Positions 8,311 to 16,805 of a stretch of 23,821 nucleotides of DNA are shown here, in pieces. How positions within the stretch are numbered: the stretch's first letter is position 1; the number at the start of each line of letters is the position of its first letter. The DNA lies in contig CAMYAM010000017.1 of the NCBI GenBank assembly GCA_947253875.1, positions 1-23,821 of the forward strand, given 5' to 3'. The notes under the pieces were generated by a model. The model worked only from the letters and a program-made list of their open reading frames with translations, was not told the origin of the DNA and made no database searches. The position numbers and the translations under genes are program-made. This stretch comes from an uncultured Fastidiosipila sp. (GTDB lineage: Bacteria > Bacillota > Clostridia > Saccharofermentanales > Fastidiosipilaceae).

Positions 8311-9806
8311 GCACCAAATACTGGATCACTAGTATGTTCTATTCCCAATTGATTGCAAATTTCCTCATCATTTTTATTTAATAAAACTGTTGAGTGAGCT
8401 TGACAGCGTCTTAGCTTCCTCAATGAATCCAAGGCTTCTCTTGCCATTGGATTAGTAGCTGCAGAAATACTCAAAGTCAGCAGAATTTCCAAAGCGCTTA
8501 AGCTGTTTTCTCTTTGCCCTAGAATATCTTCTTTCAAGTAATGTACTGGTTCCAAAACAACTGGTGACAATAAGTGAATTGGATCAGCTAAACCTGTCAT
8601 GACTTTGATCGCATTAATAATCGCCGCTGAAATAGAGCTCATCTGCTTAGAGCCTTTACCGGTAACAATCTGTCCGTTTGGTAATTCCAGAGCAGTTACT
8701 CTAGGAGTTTTATCCTCAGGATAAAGGTCTGGTCGTTCTTCTTTAAGCTGTTTAGCGTATTCTCTAGCTGGTTTGACTACTATGCGATCTTCTTCAGTCA
8801 GCTGCATTTCGTCCATCAGTAGCTTAGTCCTTTGATAAGGTTCCTCGCCTGTAGTACCTCTACGATATGCACTTGCAGTATGTAAGTATCTACGAATAAT
8901 CTCTTGATTAGCTGCATCCTTAACGACTTCGTCATCAATTATGCAATTACCTACTTGATTGACTCCCATGTCTGTTGGAGACTTGTATGGAGATTCCCCA
9001 TCAAAGATCTTGTTCAAAATCCTTCTGACCAATGGGAACGCCTCAACATCACGATTATAATTAATTGCATACTCTCCATAAGCTTCTAGATGATATGGGT
9101 CGATCATGTTAACATCTAATAAATCCGCAGTAGCTGCTTCATAGGCTACGTTAACAGGATGTTTCAACGGTAGATTCCATACAGGGAAAGTCTCGAATTT
9201 AGCGTAACCAGCTTTTTTACCTCGAGCAATCTCATGATAAAGTTGGCTCAAACAAATACCCAATTTACCTGAATTAGGACCTGGTGCAGTTACGACTACA
9301 AGCTTCTTATCTGTCTGAATGTATTCATTTTGACCATAACCTGATTCACTAACGATTGTATCAACATCTAGAGGATAGCCTTGGGTGGCTTCGTGCAAAT
9401 AAACTTTGATATTACGACGTTCCAAACGGCTCTTAAAAAGCTGAACTGCCTTATTCTCTGAATATCTAGTAACAACAACACTATTAACGCTAAGATGACG
9501 AGATCTAAATTCATCAATCATTCTTAGAACTTCATCTTCATAACTTATACCATAATCTTCGCGAATTTTATTCTCAGCAATGTCACCTGCATAAATACAA
9601 ATGATAATTTCAGCTTGTTCCCTCAGTTCTTGAAGAATTTTAATTTTCGCATCTGGGTCAAATCCTGGTAAGACACGCATCGCATGCAAATCACCAAATA
9701 ATTTGCCGCCAAATTCTAAATACAACTTCTCACTTTGCTCAACTCTTTCCAAAATATATCTACTTTGCAAGTCCACATATTTATCATTGTCAAAGCCTTT
9801 TTGCAT
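8292..9806 (-). CDS. DUF1846 family protein of unknown function
   Basis: A 504-residue cytoplasmic protein that I recognise as the DUF1846 family, common in Bacillota and Actinobacteria, with a conserved two-domain layout and no established reaction. Seen here are an N-terminal block beginning MQKGFDNDKY, the family motif FGGKLFGDLHA (32-42), and a nucleotide-loop-like turn TAPGPNSGKLG (173-183) that resembles a P-loop but is not a strict Walker A. There is no signal peptide or membrane segment. The start ATG at 9806 has an excellent AAGGAGG ribosome site. That site follows a terminator-like hairpin by only a few bases, so its expression probably depends on read-through or on a promoter inside the cyclase gene. 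The 3' end is partly duplicated downstream. The family call is confident; the function is not known. Confidence 0.88.
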   Translation of the reverse strand: MQKGFDNDKYVDLQSRYILERVEQSEKLYLEFGGKLFGDLHAMRVLPGFDPDAKIKILQELREQAEIIICIYAGDIAENKIREDYGISYEDEVLRMIDEFRSRHLSVNSVVVTRYSENKAVQLFKSRLERRNIKVYLHEATQGYPLDVDTIVSESGYGQNEYIQTDKKLVVVTAPGPNSGKLGICLSQLYHEIARGKKAGYAKFETFPVWNLPLKHPVNVAYEAATADLLDVNMIDPYHLEAYGEYAINYNRDVEAFPLVRRILNKIFDGESPYKSPTDMGVNQVGNCIIDDEVVKDAANQEIIRRYLHTASAYRRGTTGEEPYQRTKLLMDEMQLTEEDRIVVKPAREYAKQLKEERPDLYPEDKTPRVTALELPNGQIVTGKGSKQMSSISAAIINAIKVMTGLADPIHLLSPVVLEPVHYLKEDILGQRENSLSALEILLTLSISAATNPMAREALDSLRKLRRCQAHSTVLLNKNDEEICNQLGIEHTSDPVFGANTLFY

Positions 9807-9821
9807 CTATTTCCTCCTTAC

Positions 9822-9849
9822 AAAAATATATCCCCAAATTTCGGGGATA
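9822..9849 (-). terminator. Intrinsic terminator/attenuator after the cyclase gene
   Basis: Read on the minus strand, the stem TATCCCC/GGGGATA (9843-9849 with 9829-9835) and a seven-base loop are followed by TATTTTTG. It lies 19 bases beyond the cyclase stop (9869) and directly abuts the ribosome site of the next gene. Confidence 0.8.
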
Positions 9850-9868
9850 CTTAATTAATTAAAATTTT

Positions 9869-11392
9869 TTACTTATTATCATCCTCGTTTTGATTGCTTG
9901 TTGTTTGTTCTGAACTGCCTGAGTCACTAACCGCAGTGGTACTAAAGGTCGTGCCACCTGTTTTGTCATCTTCACCAATCTCAGCTTTGCCAACTTGATT
10001 AATAATTACCGAAACATGTGTCGGCTCTCTGAAAGCTGTATATGCGTAGTTACTTATGCCTTCAATTTCAACTTTTGTTTCTAGATTATATGTTCCTGAT
10101 TGATTAATACTGCTAAAGTTAACACTCGCATCTATCTGTTTTGCTTGCAATGCATTTAGCATCTCTTGTCTACCCTTAATCGAAACACGTACACTAGTTT
10201 CTCCCATATAAAAGTCAAGCTGTCTTTGATATAAATTCTCTATGCCTACCGTTTGTATAGGAACCGTGAAAGTCTTTTGGACAACTGGGTTAGTTGTAAT
10301 TCTGACGTATAACCATAAAGCTAAAGCAGCAACTAATGAAATTGCAAAAATACCCAACTTACGTCTATGTGGTTTGTCTGTAACTTCTAATCCACTGATA
10401 TGTTTAGAACCATGCTCTTCAATCATCTTGAGCTCTTCAATATCATCAAAGGTATTGTCTCCCTCTTCAATATCTAATTGAGCTTTTGCAGATTTTTCGG
10501 TCTTATCAATTCTTAGAATTTTACGCAACTGATTCGGCAAATTACTTGAATCTTGATTGTTAGGATTGAGCAATCTATTAAGAATTGCACGCAAAGAATC
10601 TGCATCATCTAATGTATACAAACGTCCATGTATACTAATCGAAATGGTTCCTCTTTCTTCTGAAACCACGACTGAGATTGCATCACCAATTTCACTAGCG
10701 CCGAGTGCAGCTCTATGACGTGTCCCCAATTCCCTCTTAAGGTGATAACTCTCGCTTAGTGGTACGTGAACTCTAGTGGCATAAATTCTACCACCACGAA
10801 TAATAACAGCACCATCATGCATTGGAGAATTGACGTAGAAAATTTGTCTCAACATTGTACTAGTTAAATCAGCATCAATAATTACTGCACCTGATTCAAT
10901 TAAGTCGCCTAGTTTAGTTTCACGCTCTATTATTATTAAAGCACCTGTTTTTGTCTTAGCCATCTCTGCACATGCTACAACAATAGATTCAACTATCTGG
11001 CGAACATCGCTCTCCGAGCTGACTCTATCTCCACTTGCAGAGAAGATGTTACTAGATTTACGCCCAACTGTTTCCAGTGCTCGTCTCATCTCTGGCTGGA
11101 AAATTATAATCAAGGCAATGGCAAAAACCGAGGCAAAGTTAATCAAAACATAATTGATTGTTTTAAGTCCTAAAAATCCACCAATTATAACAAAAACAAC
11201 AACAGCCACTATACCTTTCAAGAGCTGCCAGGCCTGGGTTTCACTAATTAACTTCAAAACAAAATATATTAGGAAAGTTGTTACGGCAATATCAAAAATA
11301 GCGACAATAACGTCCAAAGGTCCATTAAAATAAAATAAACCATTTTGCAACTCATTTAATAATGCATTCCAAAAACTATTTAATGTACTCAT
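9869..11392 (-). CDS. cdaA: Diadenylate cyclase CdaA fused to a YbbR (CdaR-like) domain
   Basis: A 507-residue membrane enzyme that makes c-di-AMP from two ATP. Residues 25-50, 58-74 and 77-98 are three membrane helices, as in CdaA. The DAC domain (about 100-270) shows both signatures: DGA at 193-195 in NSPMHDGAVI and RHR at 225-227 in GTRHRAALG. Canonical CdaA ends near residue 270-280. Here a charged linker (280-343) leads to a fourth helix (346-364, GIFAISLVAALALWLYV) and a YbbR-type beta domain (370-466), then a Ser/Thr/Asp-rich tail. In most Bacillota, YbbR domains belong to a separate protein, CdaR, encoded next to cdaA and regulating it. The fourth helix would put the YbbR part outside the cell, matching CdaR topology. 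GGAG precedes ATG 11392. No glmM follows. Confidence 0.93.
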   Translation of the reverse strand: MSTLNSFWNALLNELQNGLFYFNGPLDVIVAIFDIAVTTFLIYFVLKLISETQAWQLLKGIVAVVVFVIIGGFLGLKTINYVLINFASVFAIALIIIFQPEMRRALETVGRKSSNIFSASGDRVSSESDVRQIVESIVVACAEMAKTKTGALIIIERETKLGDLIESGAVIIDADLTSTMLRQIFYVNSPMHDGAVIIRGGRIYATRVHVPLSESYHLKRELGTRHRAALGASEIGDAISVVVSEERGTISISIHGRLYTLDDADSLRAILNRLLNPNNQDSSNLPNQLRKILRIDKTEKSAKAQLDIEEGDNTFDDIEELKMIEEHGSKHISGLEVTDKPHRRKLGIFAISLVAALALWLYVRITTNPVVQKTFTVPIQTVGIENLYQRQLDFYMGETSVRVSIKGRQEMLNALQAKQIDASVNFSSINQSGTYNLETKVEIEGISNYAYTAFREPTHVSVIINQVGKAEIGEDDKTGGTTFSTTAVSDSGSSEQTTSNQNEDDNK

Positions 11393-11501
11393 CGTTCTCC
11401 ATTTTTGTCTTCTATTTTTAGACTATTGCTTCTAAATTTATTTTCTTATTCAAGTGACTAATCAGATAAATCACACATCAACACTAATACTCATATTCTT
11501 A

Positions 11502-12242
11502 TTAATATTCTTCAGACTCATCTTCACCCATCATGACAAGTGCTTGTAGGTCTAATAGCCACACGATTTTACCATTAACTCGGATTAAGCCCTCTTTCTC
11601 CATTCTTACTAATTCTCGTGAGAATGAAGGTCTTGGCATAGCAAGCAACTTCGCTGTAACTTCTTTGGATACTGGTAATTCAACATAAGGTGTCGCTTCT
11701 GTCGATCTATGTTGGATATCCCCATACAAGTAATCTGTTGACTCTTCTGTTTTCACATGCAAATGCAAGAGATAGTTGGTAATTTTTAAACGTAAATTCC
11801 TTTGTGAAAGAATGTCAATCCTTGTATACTGCTCGTTCAAGCTATCTGATATTGATTTCGCAAAATTTCTCTCAATTTGTTCATCTGCTTGTATAAATCT
11901 TTTAACAACATCTTTAGGAATATAAATAACTTCCACATTTGTAACAGCTTCTACAGAATAAATATAGCGATTTCTACTTCCATAAAAGAATTCATGTCCC
12001 ATGATATCGCCTGATTCTAGTAGGTTTAGGGTAACATATTCACCATCTATTGAATACTTTTGTATAGCTAGCGTTCCGTCAGAGACAACATAAAGACCAT
12101 CCACACGATCGCCTTCATTAACTAAGATTTCGCCTTTCCATAAAGTTCTCTTGTTCATGCGTGAACTATAATCAACTAGCTGATCTTTGTTCAGGTTTGA
12201 AAAAAGAACTGTCTTCGAAAGTGCTCGACTAATCTTATCCAC
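11502..12242 (-). CDS. Crp/Fnr-family transcription regulator
   Basis: A 246-residue regulator. Residues about 15-125 are a cyclic-nucleotide-binding-type beta roll (GEILVNEGDRVDGLYVVSDG, then LLESGDIMGHEFF). A long dimer helix spans about 125-165, and a C-terminal winged helix-turn-helix (about 187-232) has recognition region LLAMPRPSFSRELVRMEKEG. There is no N-terminal cysteine cluster, so it is not an Fe-S Fnr-type oxygen sensor. The effector pocket does not show a clear cAMP set, so the ligand is unknown. It starts with GTG at 12242, supported by AGGAGGAA at 12247-12254. It ends 109 bases before the cyclase gene and may be co-transcribed with it. The promoter region carries a loose inverted repeat that could be an autoregulatory operator. 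Confidence 0.9.
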   Translation of the reverse strand: MDKISRALSKTVLFSNLNKDQLVDYSSRMNKRTLWKGEILVNEGDRVDGLYVVSDGTLAIQKYSIDGEYVTLNLLESGDIMGHEFFYGSRNRYIYSVEAVTNVEVIYIPKDVVKRFIQADEQIERNFAKSISDSLNEQYTRIDILSQRNLRLKITNYLLHLHVKTEESTDYLYGDIQHRSTEATPYVELPVSKEVTAKLLAMPRPSFSRELVRMEKEGLIRVNGKIVWLLDLQALVMMGEDESEEY

Positions 12243-12285
12243 AAAATTCCTCCTAGAACTTTCTAACTACCAAATTACTCCGTTT

Positions 12286-12307
12286 ATTTTATCACAGAAC
12301 GTGTCAA
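12286..12307 (-). promoter_or_regulatory. Possible extended -10 promoter of the Crp-family gene
   Basis: On the minus strand TGATAAAAT (TG-A-TAAAAT, -10 at 12286-12291) looks like an extended -10. A TTGACA lies at 12302-12307, but only 10 bases upstream, too close to serve as its -35. The stretch TTGACA...TGTGATAA is loosely dyad-symmetric and could be a Crp-type operator. Confidence 0.4.
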
Positions 12308-12348
12308 GTTTTTTAAATTTCTTGTCTGCTATTCATTGGGAAAAGTCA

Positions 12349-13698
12349 CTAGGATTTAGCAAATTCTTCCAAAGCTTCCACTGCTCTATTGAATATTAAG
12401 AGCTCAACTTTTTCATCTTGGTAAAAGGTATTTGTAATAAACATTTCTCCATCAACAAAGTTAAAAGCTAGTGCTCGTCTAAAGTTAGGTAATATACTCG
12501 GAATGTAGTAAACTTCTTTCAATTCGCCGAAGGAATTGCTCTTTGATTGTGGTAATTCCCCAATATTATTAATTTGCATACCTTCTCCAGAACGCTTAAG
12601 GCTAAAAGTTTTTTGCATTAAATCTGATGCTGGATTCTTCCAATCTGCAAAGGCAGAGTAATAAGCTGAATCTAACAAGTTGCCATCTAAATTAGCCACA
12701 ATAATATTTGAACGTTGAATACGTTGTTCATCACTTAATGCTGGATCTAGTTCCTTCTTGATAGCCTTAGCTGTCTCAAGCAAATCAGTAGTAGAATTTA
12801 AAATAGATATTTGTGGCAACGTAACACTGCCCCCATATACTCCAACACCTTCGTAACCTTCAGTTCTTGTAGATAGGGTATACGCCATAGTTTCACGTTC
12901 TTGGCTAGAAATAATAAAACTAGCTGGAATAATAGTGCTTAGGCTTAGGTCGTTTGCTTGAAGTTTTTCCAAAAGCTTGATGCTAGATTCTTTGTCTATA
13001 CGTTTCACTAAACTCTTTTGTTTATACACATTATGAAAATTACTATTCATATTTTCAAAGTCGACTTTGTCAAAGCTTTTAGTAGATTTTTTCCACTTTT
13101 TATTCAAAGAGTTCACGTGTCTTTTTTGGAAAAAGCTCATCTTCTGGAAGCCTGCTGCAAAATCAAAATTTTCTGGATGATAAGGTACTAGCTTCTCAAC
13201 AGATGTTGACTCACTCTTAGGCGCTGCAATTAAATCCTCATAAATCTCTATGCAGTCTCTCGCTAAGAATTGGATTGACTGTGCATCTCCTGCTAAATAG
13301 TGAGAAGAGATTGCCCAGACAGTTTCGTTACCATCACTGAAAATTCCATGGTGCATCCATTCGCCTTCATCTATATTGTAGACTTTGGGATTCTCTTCAA
13401 GTGCCCAATCTATCGCTATGTCTAGCATGGTTTCCACATCATCTTCTTCTGGGTCTACGCTCTCATATGTTTCTGTATTAATTTGCACAACAGGTTGGCT
13501 GTCTTCACGTTTTTTGTAGAATGCTGCCTCGTCACCTTCTCTGTACAACTCGGTACATAATAATTCATGCTTGGACATTCCCAATTTAATCGCCTCTTCA
13601 AAACGTGCTAGGTCAGGTGCTCCAGAATATCTGAAAATACTCACCATCTTATTTGCTGGTCTATGTACGTAATGTCTATTTGAATCAATTTTAATCAT
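12349..13698 (-). CDS. Stand-alone condensation-domain-like (acyltransferase superfamily) protein with altered active site
   Basis: 449 residues, the size of one NRPS condensation domain or alcohol-acetyltransferase-type CoA-dependent acyltransferase. The N-terminus (GAPDLARFEEAIKLGMSKHELL, 26-47) matches the usual substrate-fold entry of that superfamily. The HHxxxDG active-site motif aligns with SHYLAGD at 132-138: the second, catalytic His (His133) is kept, the first is Ser, and the DG pair appears as GD. The C-terminal half (INNIGELP at about 375, then FVDGEMFI) looks like the second lobe. No carrier-protein, adenylation or thioesterase domain is nearby, so an NRPS line is unlikely. It sits 92 bases after asnA. 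The start at 13698 has GAGGT as ribosome site. The substrate is unknown, and it may be a non-canonical acyltransferase or a non-catalytic relative. Confidence 0.65.
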   Translation of the reverse strand: MIKIDSNRHYVHRPANKMVSIFRYSGAPDLARFEEAIKLGMSKHELLCTELYREGDEAAFYKKREDSQPVVQINTETYESVDPEEDDVETMLDIAIDWALEENPKVYNIDEGEWMHHGIFSDGNETVWAISSHYLAGDAQSIQFLARDCIEIYEDLIAAPKSESTSVEKLVPYHPENFDFAAGFQKMSFFQKRHVNSLNKKWKKSTKSFDKVDFENMNSNFHNVYKQKSLVKRIDKESSIKLLEKLQANDLSLSTIIPASFIISSQERETMAYTLSTRTEGYEGVGVYGGSVTLPQISILNSTTDLLETAKAIKKELDPALSDEQRIQRSNIIVANLDGNLLDSAYYSAFADWKNPASDLMQKTFSLKRSGEGMQINNIGELPQSKSNSFGELKEVYYIPSILPNFRRALAFNFVDGEMFITNTFYQDEKVELLIFNRAVEALEEFAKS

Positions 13699-13790
13699 TT
13701 TTAATACCTCATTTTTTATAAAAGTTGCTTTAAATTGTTCGCTTTGGAACTTCGTGCATCTTCTTAAAGAGCGTTTATCTTGCTTTTTCG

Positions 13791-14801
13791 TTAGAGCAAC
13801 TTCACCCCTCTAGATTCACAATAATCTAAGGTCTCTTGGTCCCAAATTGAACTCTGAACCTCGCCAATGTGTGCTTTTCCTAGCAAAAGCATAGATAATC
13901 TAGATTGACCTATACCTCCGCCAATTGTCAACGGTAACTCATTCTCTAAAATCGCTTTGTGATATGGTCTATCGGTCTTTTCCAGCTCATCACGCAGAGT
14001 TAGTTGCTTCAATAAACTATCACTATCCACACGAATACCCATAGAAGAAATTTCTATAACTCTGTCAAATTTTTCATCATAGAAAAGCAAGTCCCCATTA
14101 AGATCCCAGTCGTCATAATCGCTAGCTCTTGAGTCATGCGGCTTGCCAGATCTTAACTCCTTACCTATACCAATCAAGAAAACTACTCCATGTTCTTTGG
14201 TAATTAAATATTCTCTCGTCTTAGCATCTTCTTCTGGATAAAGATTCTCTAGCTCCTGGGCATCAATGAAATAAACAGTCTGACCTTTGTAATCAGGGAG
14301 TTCAGGGAACTTGGCGCGCAAAACTTCAGAAGTTGCAACGATAGCAAGATGAATTTTCTCAACAATCTCTTTGAGAAACTCAAGATTTCTTTCATCAGCT
14401 GATATTACTCTCTCCCAGTCCCACTGGTCAACATAAACAGAGTGCAAATTATCTAATTCTTCATCTTTACGAATCGCATTCATATCAGTAACTAAACCTT
14501 CTCCTGGCTCTGATCCGTATTGGTGCAAAGCAAAACGTTTCCATTTAGCCAATGATTGTACAATCTCGGCAGTTGTGTCAGGAATTGCTGGAATTTTAAA
14601 CTCTACCGCCTTGCTAGATCCACCAAGGTCATCGTTAAGAGCGATTTCACTACGCAAAAATAACGGTGCTGAAACTCTCTTAAGGTTCAACATTTGACGT
14701 AAATTTCTCGAAAAAATGTCCTTTAGCATTTCTATGCATGCTTGAGTTTCTGGAATTGTCAATATTGATTGGTAGTCTTCTGGTATAAATATCTTTGTCA
14801 T
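13791..14801 (-). CDS. asnA: Aspartate--ammonia ligase (asparagine synthetase A)
   Basis: A 336-residue AsnA, which makes L-asparagine from aspartate, ammonia and ATP via aspartyl-AMP, using ammonia rather than glutamine. The enzyme is built like a class II tRNA-synthetase core. Visible family blocks are FKIPAIPDTTAEIVQSLAKW (69-88), the ATP and aspartate region HQYGSEPGEGLVTDMNAIRKDE (93-114), VYVDQWDWE (122-130), DDWDLNGDLLFY (229-240) and the final class II-like motif IGGGIGQSRLSMLLLG (293-308) with Arg301. The length is normal. ATG 14801 has only a weak ribosome site. A TATAAT box at 14855-14860 probably drives it. Asparagine genes in Bacillota can carry T-box leaders, but I see no T-box consensus in the 289 bases upstream. 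Confidence 0.96.
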   Translation of the reverse strand: MTKIFIPEDYQSILTIPETQACIEMLKDIFSRNLRQMLNLKRVSAPLFLRSEIALNDDLGGSSKAVEFKIPAIPDTTAEIVQSLAKWKRFALHQYGSEPGEGLVTDMNAIRKDEELDNLHSVYVDQWDWERVISADERNLEFLKEIVEKIHLAIVATSEVLRAKFPELPDYKGQTVYFIDAQELENLYPEEDAKTREYLITKEHGVVFLIGIGKELRSGKPHDSRASDYDDWDLNGDLLFYDEKFDRVIEISSMGIRVDSDSLLKQLTLRDELEKTDRPYHKAILENELPLTIGGGIGQSRLSMLLLGKAHIGEVQSSIWDQETLDYCESRGVKLL

Positions 14802-14854
14802 CTATTTAGGTTCTTTCTATTTTTTGTTTTAAATACTTTTTAAATGCTTTATGT

Positions 14855-14860
14855 ATTATA
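14855..14860 (-). promoter_or_regulatory. Probable -10 box for asnA
   Basis: A perfect TATAAT on the minus strand, 54 bases before the asnA start. The hexamer 17 bases upstream is AACAAA, a poor -35, so only the -10 is supported. Confidence 0.45.
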
Positions 14861-15004
14861 AAGGATTTTACCCAGGCTTTGTTTAGGAAATAGCTGTAGT
14901 TATTTAATTTTTTGTAATTTGTAGGGACATGGGAAATTTCTCAACTGATGATAAAAGATTCTAAAACACGTCTGATAAAGCCGATTTTTTCGATATTTTC
15001 CCAA

Positions 15005-15033
15005 ATGACAAAGCTGCACTTCGTCTATATAAT
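15005..15033 (+). promoter_or_regulatory. SigA-type promoter of the ABC-F gene
   Basis: ATGACA (15005-15010, five of six matches to TTGACA), a 17-base spacer and a perfect TATAAT (15028-15033). The start point would be near 15040, giving a leader of about 50 bases. Together with the asnA -10 it makes a divergent promoter region. Confidence 0.8.
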
Positions 15034-15090
15034 GAAGCTAATCATTAATAAACGCACAAAATAAAAACGCATAAATTTTTAGGAGAAAAT

Positions 15091-16725
15091 ATGATAGAAG
15101 TAATAGATTTAAGTTTAATTTTACCAAGCAAAACTTTGTTCAAAGATGTCAATCTTAAATTTACCGACCAGAATTGCTATGGTTTAATCGGTGCTAACGG
15201 TGCCGGTAAATCAACATTCTTAAAAATCTTATCCGGTGAAACTGAATCCACTTCAGGTGTGGTCAAAATGAACCCTGGCGAAAGATTGTCCTTCTTGAAG
15301 CAAGACCACTTTGCTTATGATGATGAATTGGTACAAGATGTTGTCTTGATGGGTAACCAGGAACTTTATGAAGTTTTTGACGAGAAAAATAAACTCTACA
15401 TGAAAACTGACTTTTCCGAAGAGGATGGTCTAAGAGCTGCTGAATTAGAAAATCGCTACGCAGAATTAGGTGGTTGGGAAAGTGAATCTCAAATTTCCAT
15501 ATTGCTTGATGGATTAGGTCTAGACCCAAGTATTGCTTATAAGCGCATGAATGAACTAGAAAATGCTGAACGTGTTAAAGTCTTGCTTGCTCAAGCTATT
15601 TTTGACAATCCTGACGTCTTGCTACTTGACGAGCCGACCAACCACTTGGACGTTGAAGCAATTAACTGGTTAGTAGAATTCTTAATCGAATTTGAAAACA
15701 CCGTTATAGTCGTTTCGCACGACAGGCACTTCCTCAACCAAGTCTGTACACATATTGCTGACATAGACTTTGGCGAAATTAATCTTTTCGCTGGTAACTA
15801 TGACTTCTGGTACGAATCCTCTCAACTTATACAAAAGCAAATGAAAGATTCTAACCGCAAGAAAGAAGAGAAAATCAAAGAACTGGAAGAATTCATCGCT
15901 CGCTTCTCTGCTAACGCTTCCAAATCTAAGCAAGCAACAAGTAGGAAGAAGTCTCTGGAGAAAATTGAACTTGAGGACATCAAGCCATCATCAAGACGTT
16001 ACCCATATATTGCATTTAAACCTGAACGAGAGATTGGTAACGACTGTTTCGTGGCTGATGCTTTAACCGTAAGTGACGAAAACACTGGTGATATCCTCAT
16101 AGATAAGCAATACTTCAGAGTAGAAAGAGAAGACAAAGTCTTCATATTGAGTGATAACAAGAAGGCTAGCTCCAGACTCTTGGAAGTCATGGCAGGTCAA
16201 GCTGAGCCTGATTCCGGCAAACTTAATTGGGGACTGACCACAAAAGTTGCTTACTTCCCAACTGACTATAACCATCTCTTTGATACTGATGACACCATTC
16301 TAAGCTGGTTATGGGACTACACAGATTCTAGAGACGAAGCCTTCGTTCGTGGTTTCTTGGGCAGAATGTTATTCTCAGCTGACGAATTGCAAAAACCTGT
16401 TAAAGTCCTCTCTGGTGGTGAAAAAGTTAGACTGGTACTATCGAGCTTGATGATACAGGACCCGAACGTATTGCTACTTGATGATCCCGTAAACCACTTG
16501 GATATGGAGAGCGTCCAGGCTCTTAACGATGGACTGATTAACTTCAAAGGCGTGGTTGTATTCACCTCAAATGACCACCAATTCATTGAAACAATTTCTA
16601 ACAAGATTTGTCATATTGATAAATCTGGTCAAGTTAAGATGCACCTCATGGGTTATGAGGAATTCTTGGAGAAACATAAGGATATTATGAAGAAACAAGT
16701 TTACGTTAAGGATCAGGATGAGTAG
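15091..16725 (+). CDS. ABC-F family ATPase (YkpA/YbiT-like) with one degenerate ATP site
   Basis: A 544-residue soluble protein with two nucleotide-binding domains and no membrane part, as in ABC-F translation factors. Domain 1 has Walker A GLIGANGAGKST (31-42, Lys40), Walker B VLLLDEP (176-182, Glu181) and switch His210 in VVSHD, but its signature reads LENAE (156-160) instead of LSGGE. The charged linker (about 245-303, RFSANASKSKQATSRKK) is typical of the YkpA/YbiT group. In domain 2 the Walker A position is LSDNKKASS (353-361) with no P-loop Lys, Walker B is LLLDDP with Asp465 for Glu, and the switch His is Asn494 (FTSNDH), while the signature LSGGE (440-444) is intact. AGGAGA at 15081-15086 supports the start. 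It is a single-gene transcript with its own promoter and terminator. A ribosome-associated or regulatory role is likely; an antibiotic-resistance role is not indicated. Confidence 0.93.
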   Translation: MIEVIDLSLILPSKTLFKDVNLKFTDQNCYGLIGANGAGKSTFLKILSGETESTSGVVKMNPGERLSFLKQDHFAYDDELVQDVVLMGNQELYEVFDEKNKLYMKTDFSEEDGLRAAELENRYAELGGWESESQISILLDGLGLDPSIAYKRMNELENAERVKVLLAQAIFDNPDVLLLDEPTNHLDVEAINWLVEFLIEFENTVIVVSHDRHFLNQVCTHIADIDFGEINLFAGNYDFWYESSQLIQKQMKDSNRKKEEKIKELEEFIARFSANASKSKQATSRKKSLEKIELEDIKPSSRRYPYIAFKPEREIGNDCFVADALTVSDENTGDILIDKQYFRVEREDKVFILSDNKKASSRLLEVMAGQAEPDSGKLNWGLTTKVAYFPTDYNHLFDTDDTILSWLWDYTDSRDEAFVRGFLGRMLFSADELQKPVKVLSGGEKVRLVLSSLMIQDPNVLLLDDPVNHLDMESVQALNDGLINFKGVVVFTSNDHQFIETISNKICHIDKSGQVKMHLMGYEEFLEKHKDIMKKQVYVKDQDE

Positions 16726-16771
16726 GTGAGTAGGTTCTGGGCAGTTTGTAGATTGTATTATGCAAATAAAG

Positions 16772-16805
16772 AAATCCGATAGACTAACATCTATCGGATT
16801 TTCTC
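16772..16805 (+). terminator. Intrinsic terminator of the ABC-F gene
   Basis: A perfect 11-bp stem AAATCCGATAG/CTATCGGATTT (16772-16782 and 16791-16801) with an eight-base loop, followed by T-rich TCTCTTCTT. The other strand also gives a T-rich tail, so it may work in both directions. Confidence 0.9.

Noticed and set aside
14802..15090. T-box or other riboswitch before asnA
   Set aside because: There is no T-box consensus and no large nested stems; only a -10 box is supported.
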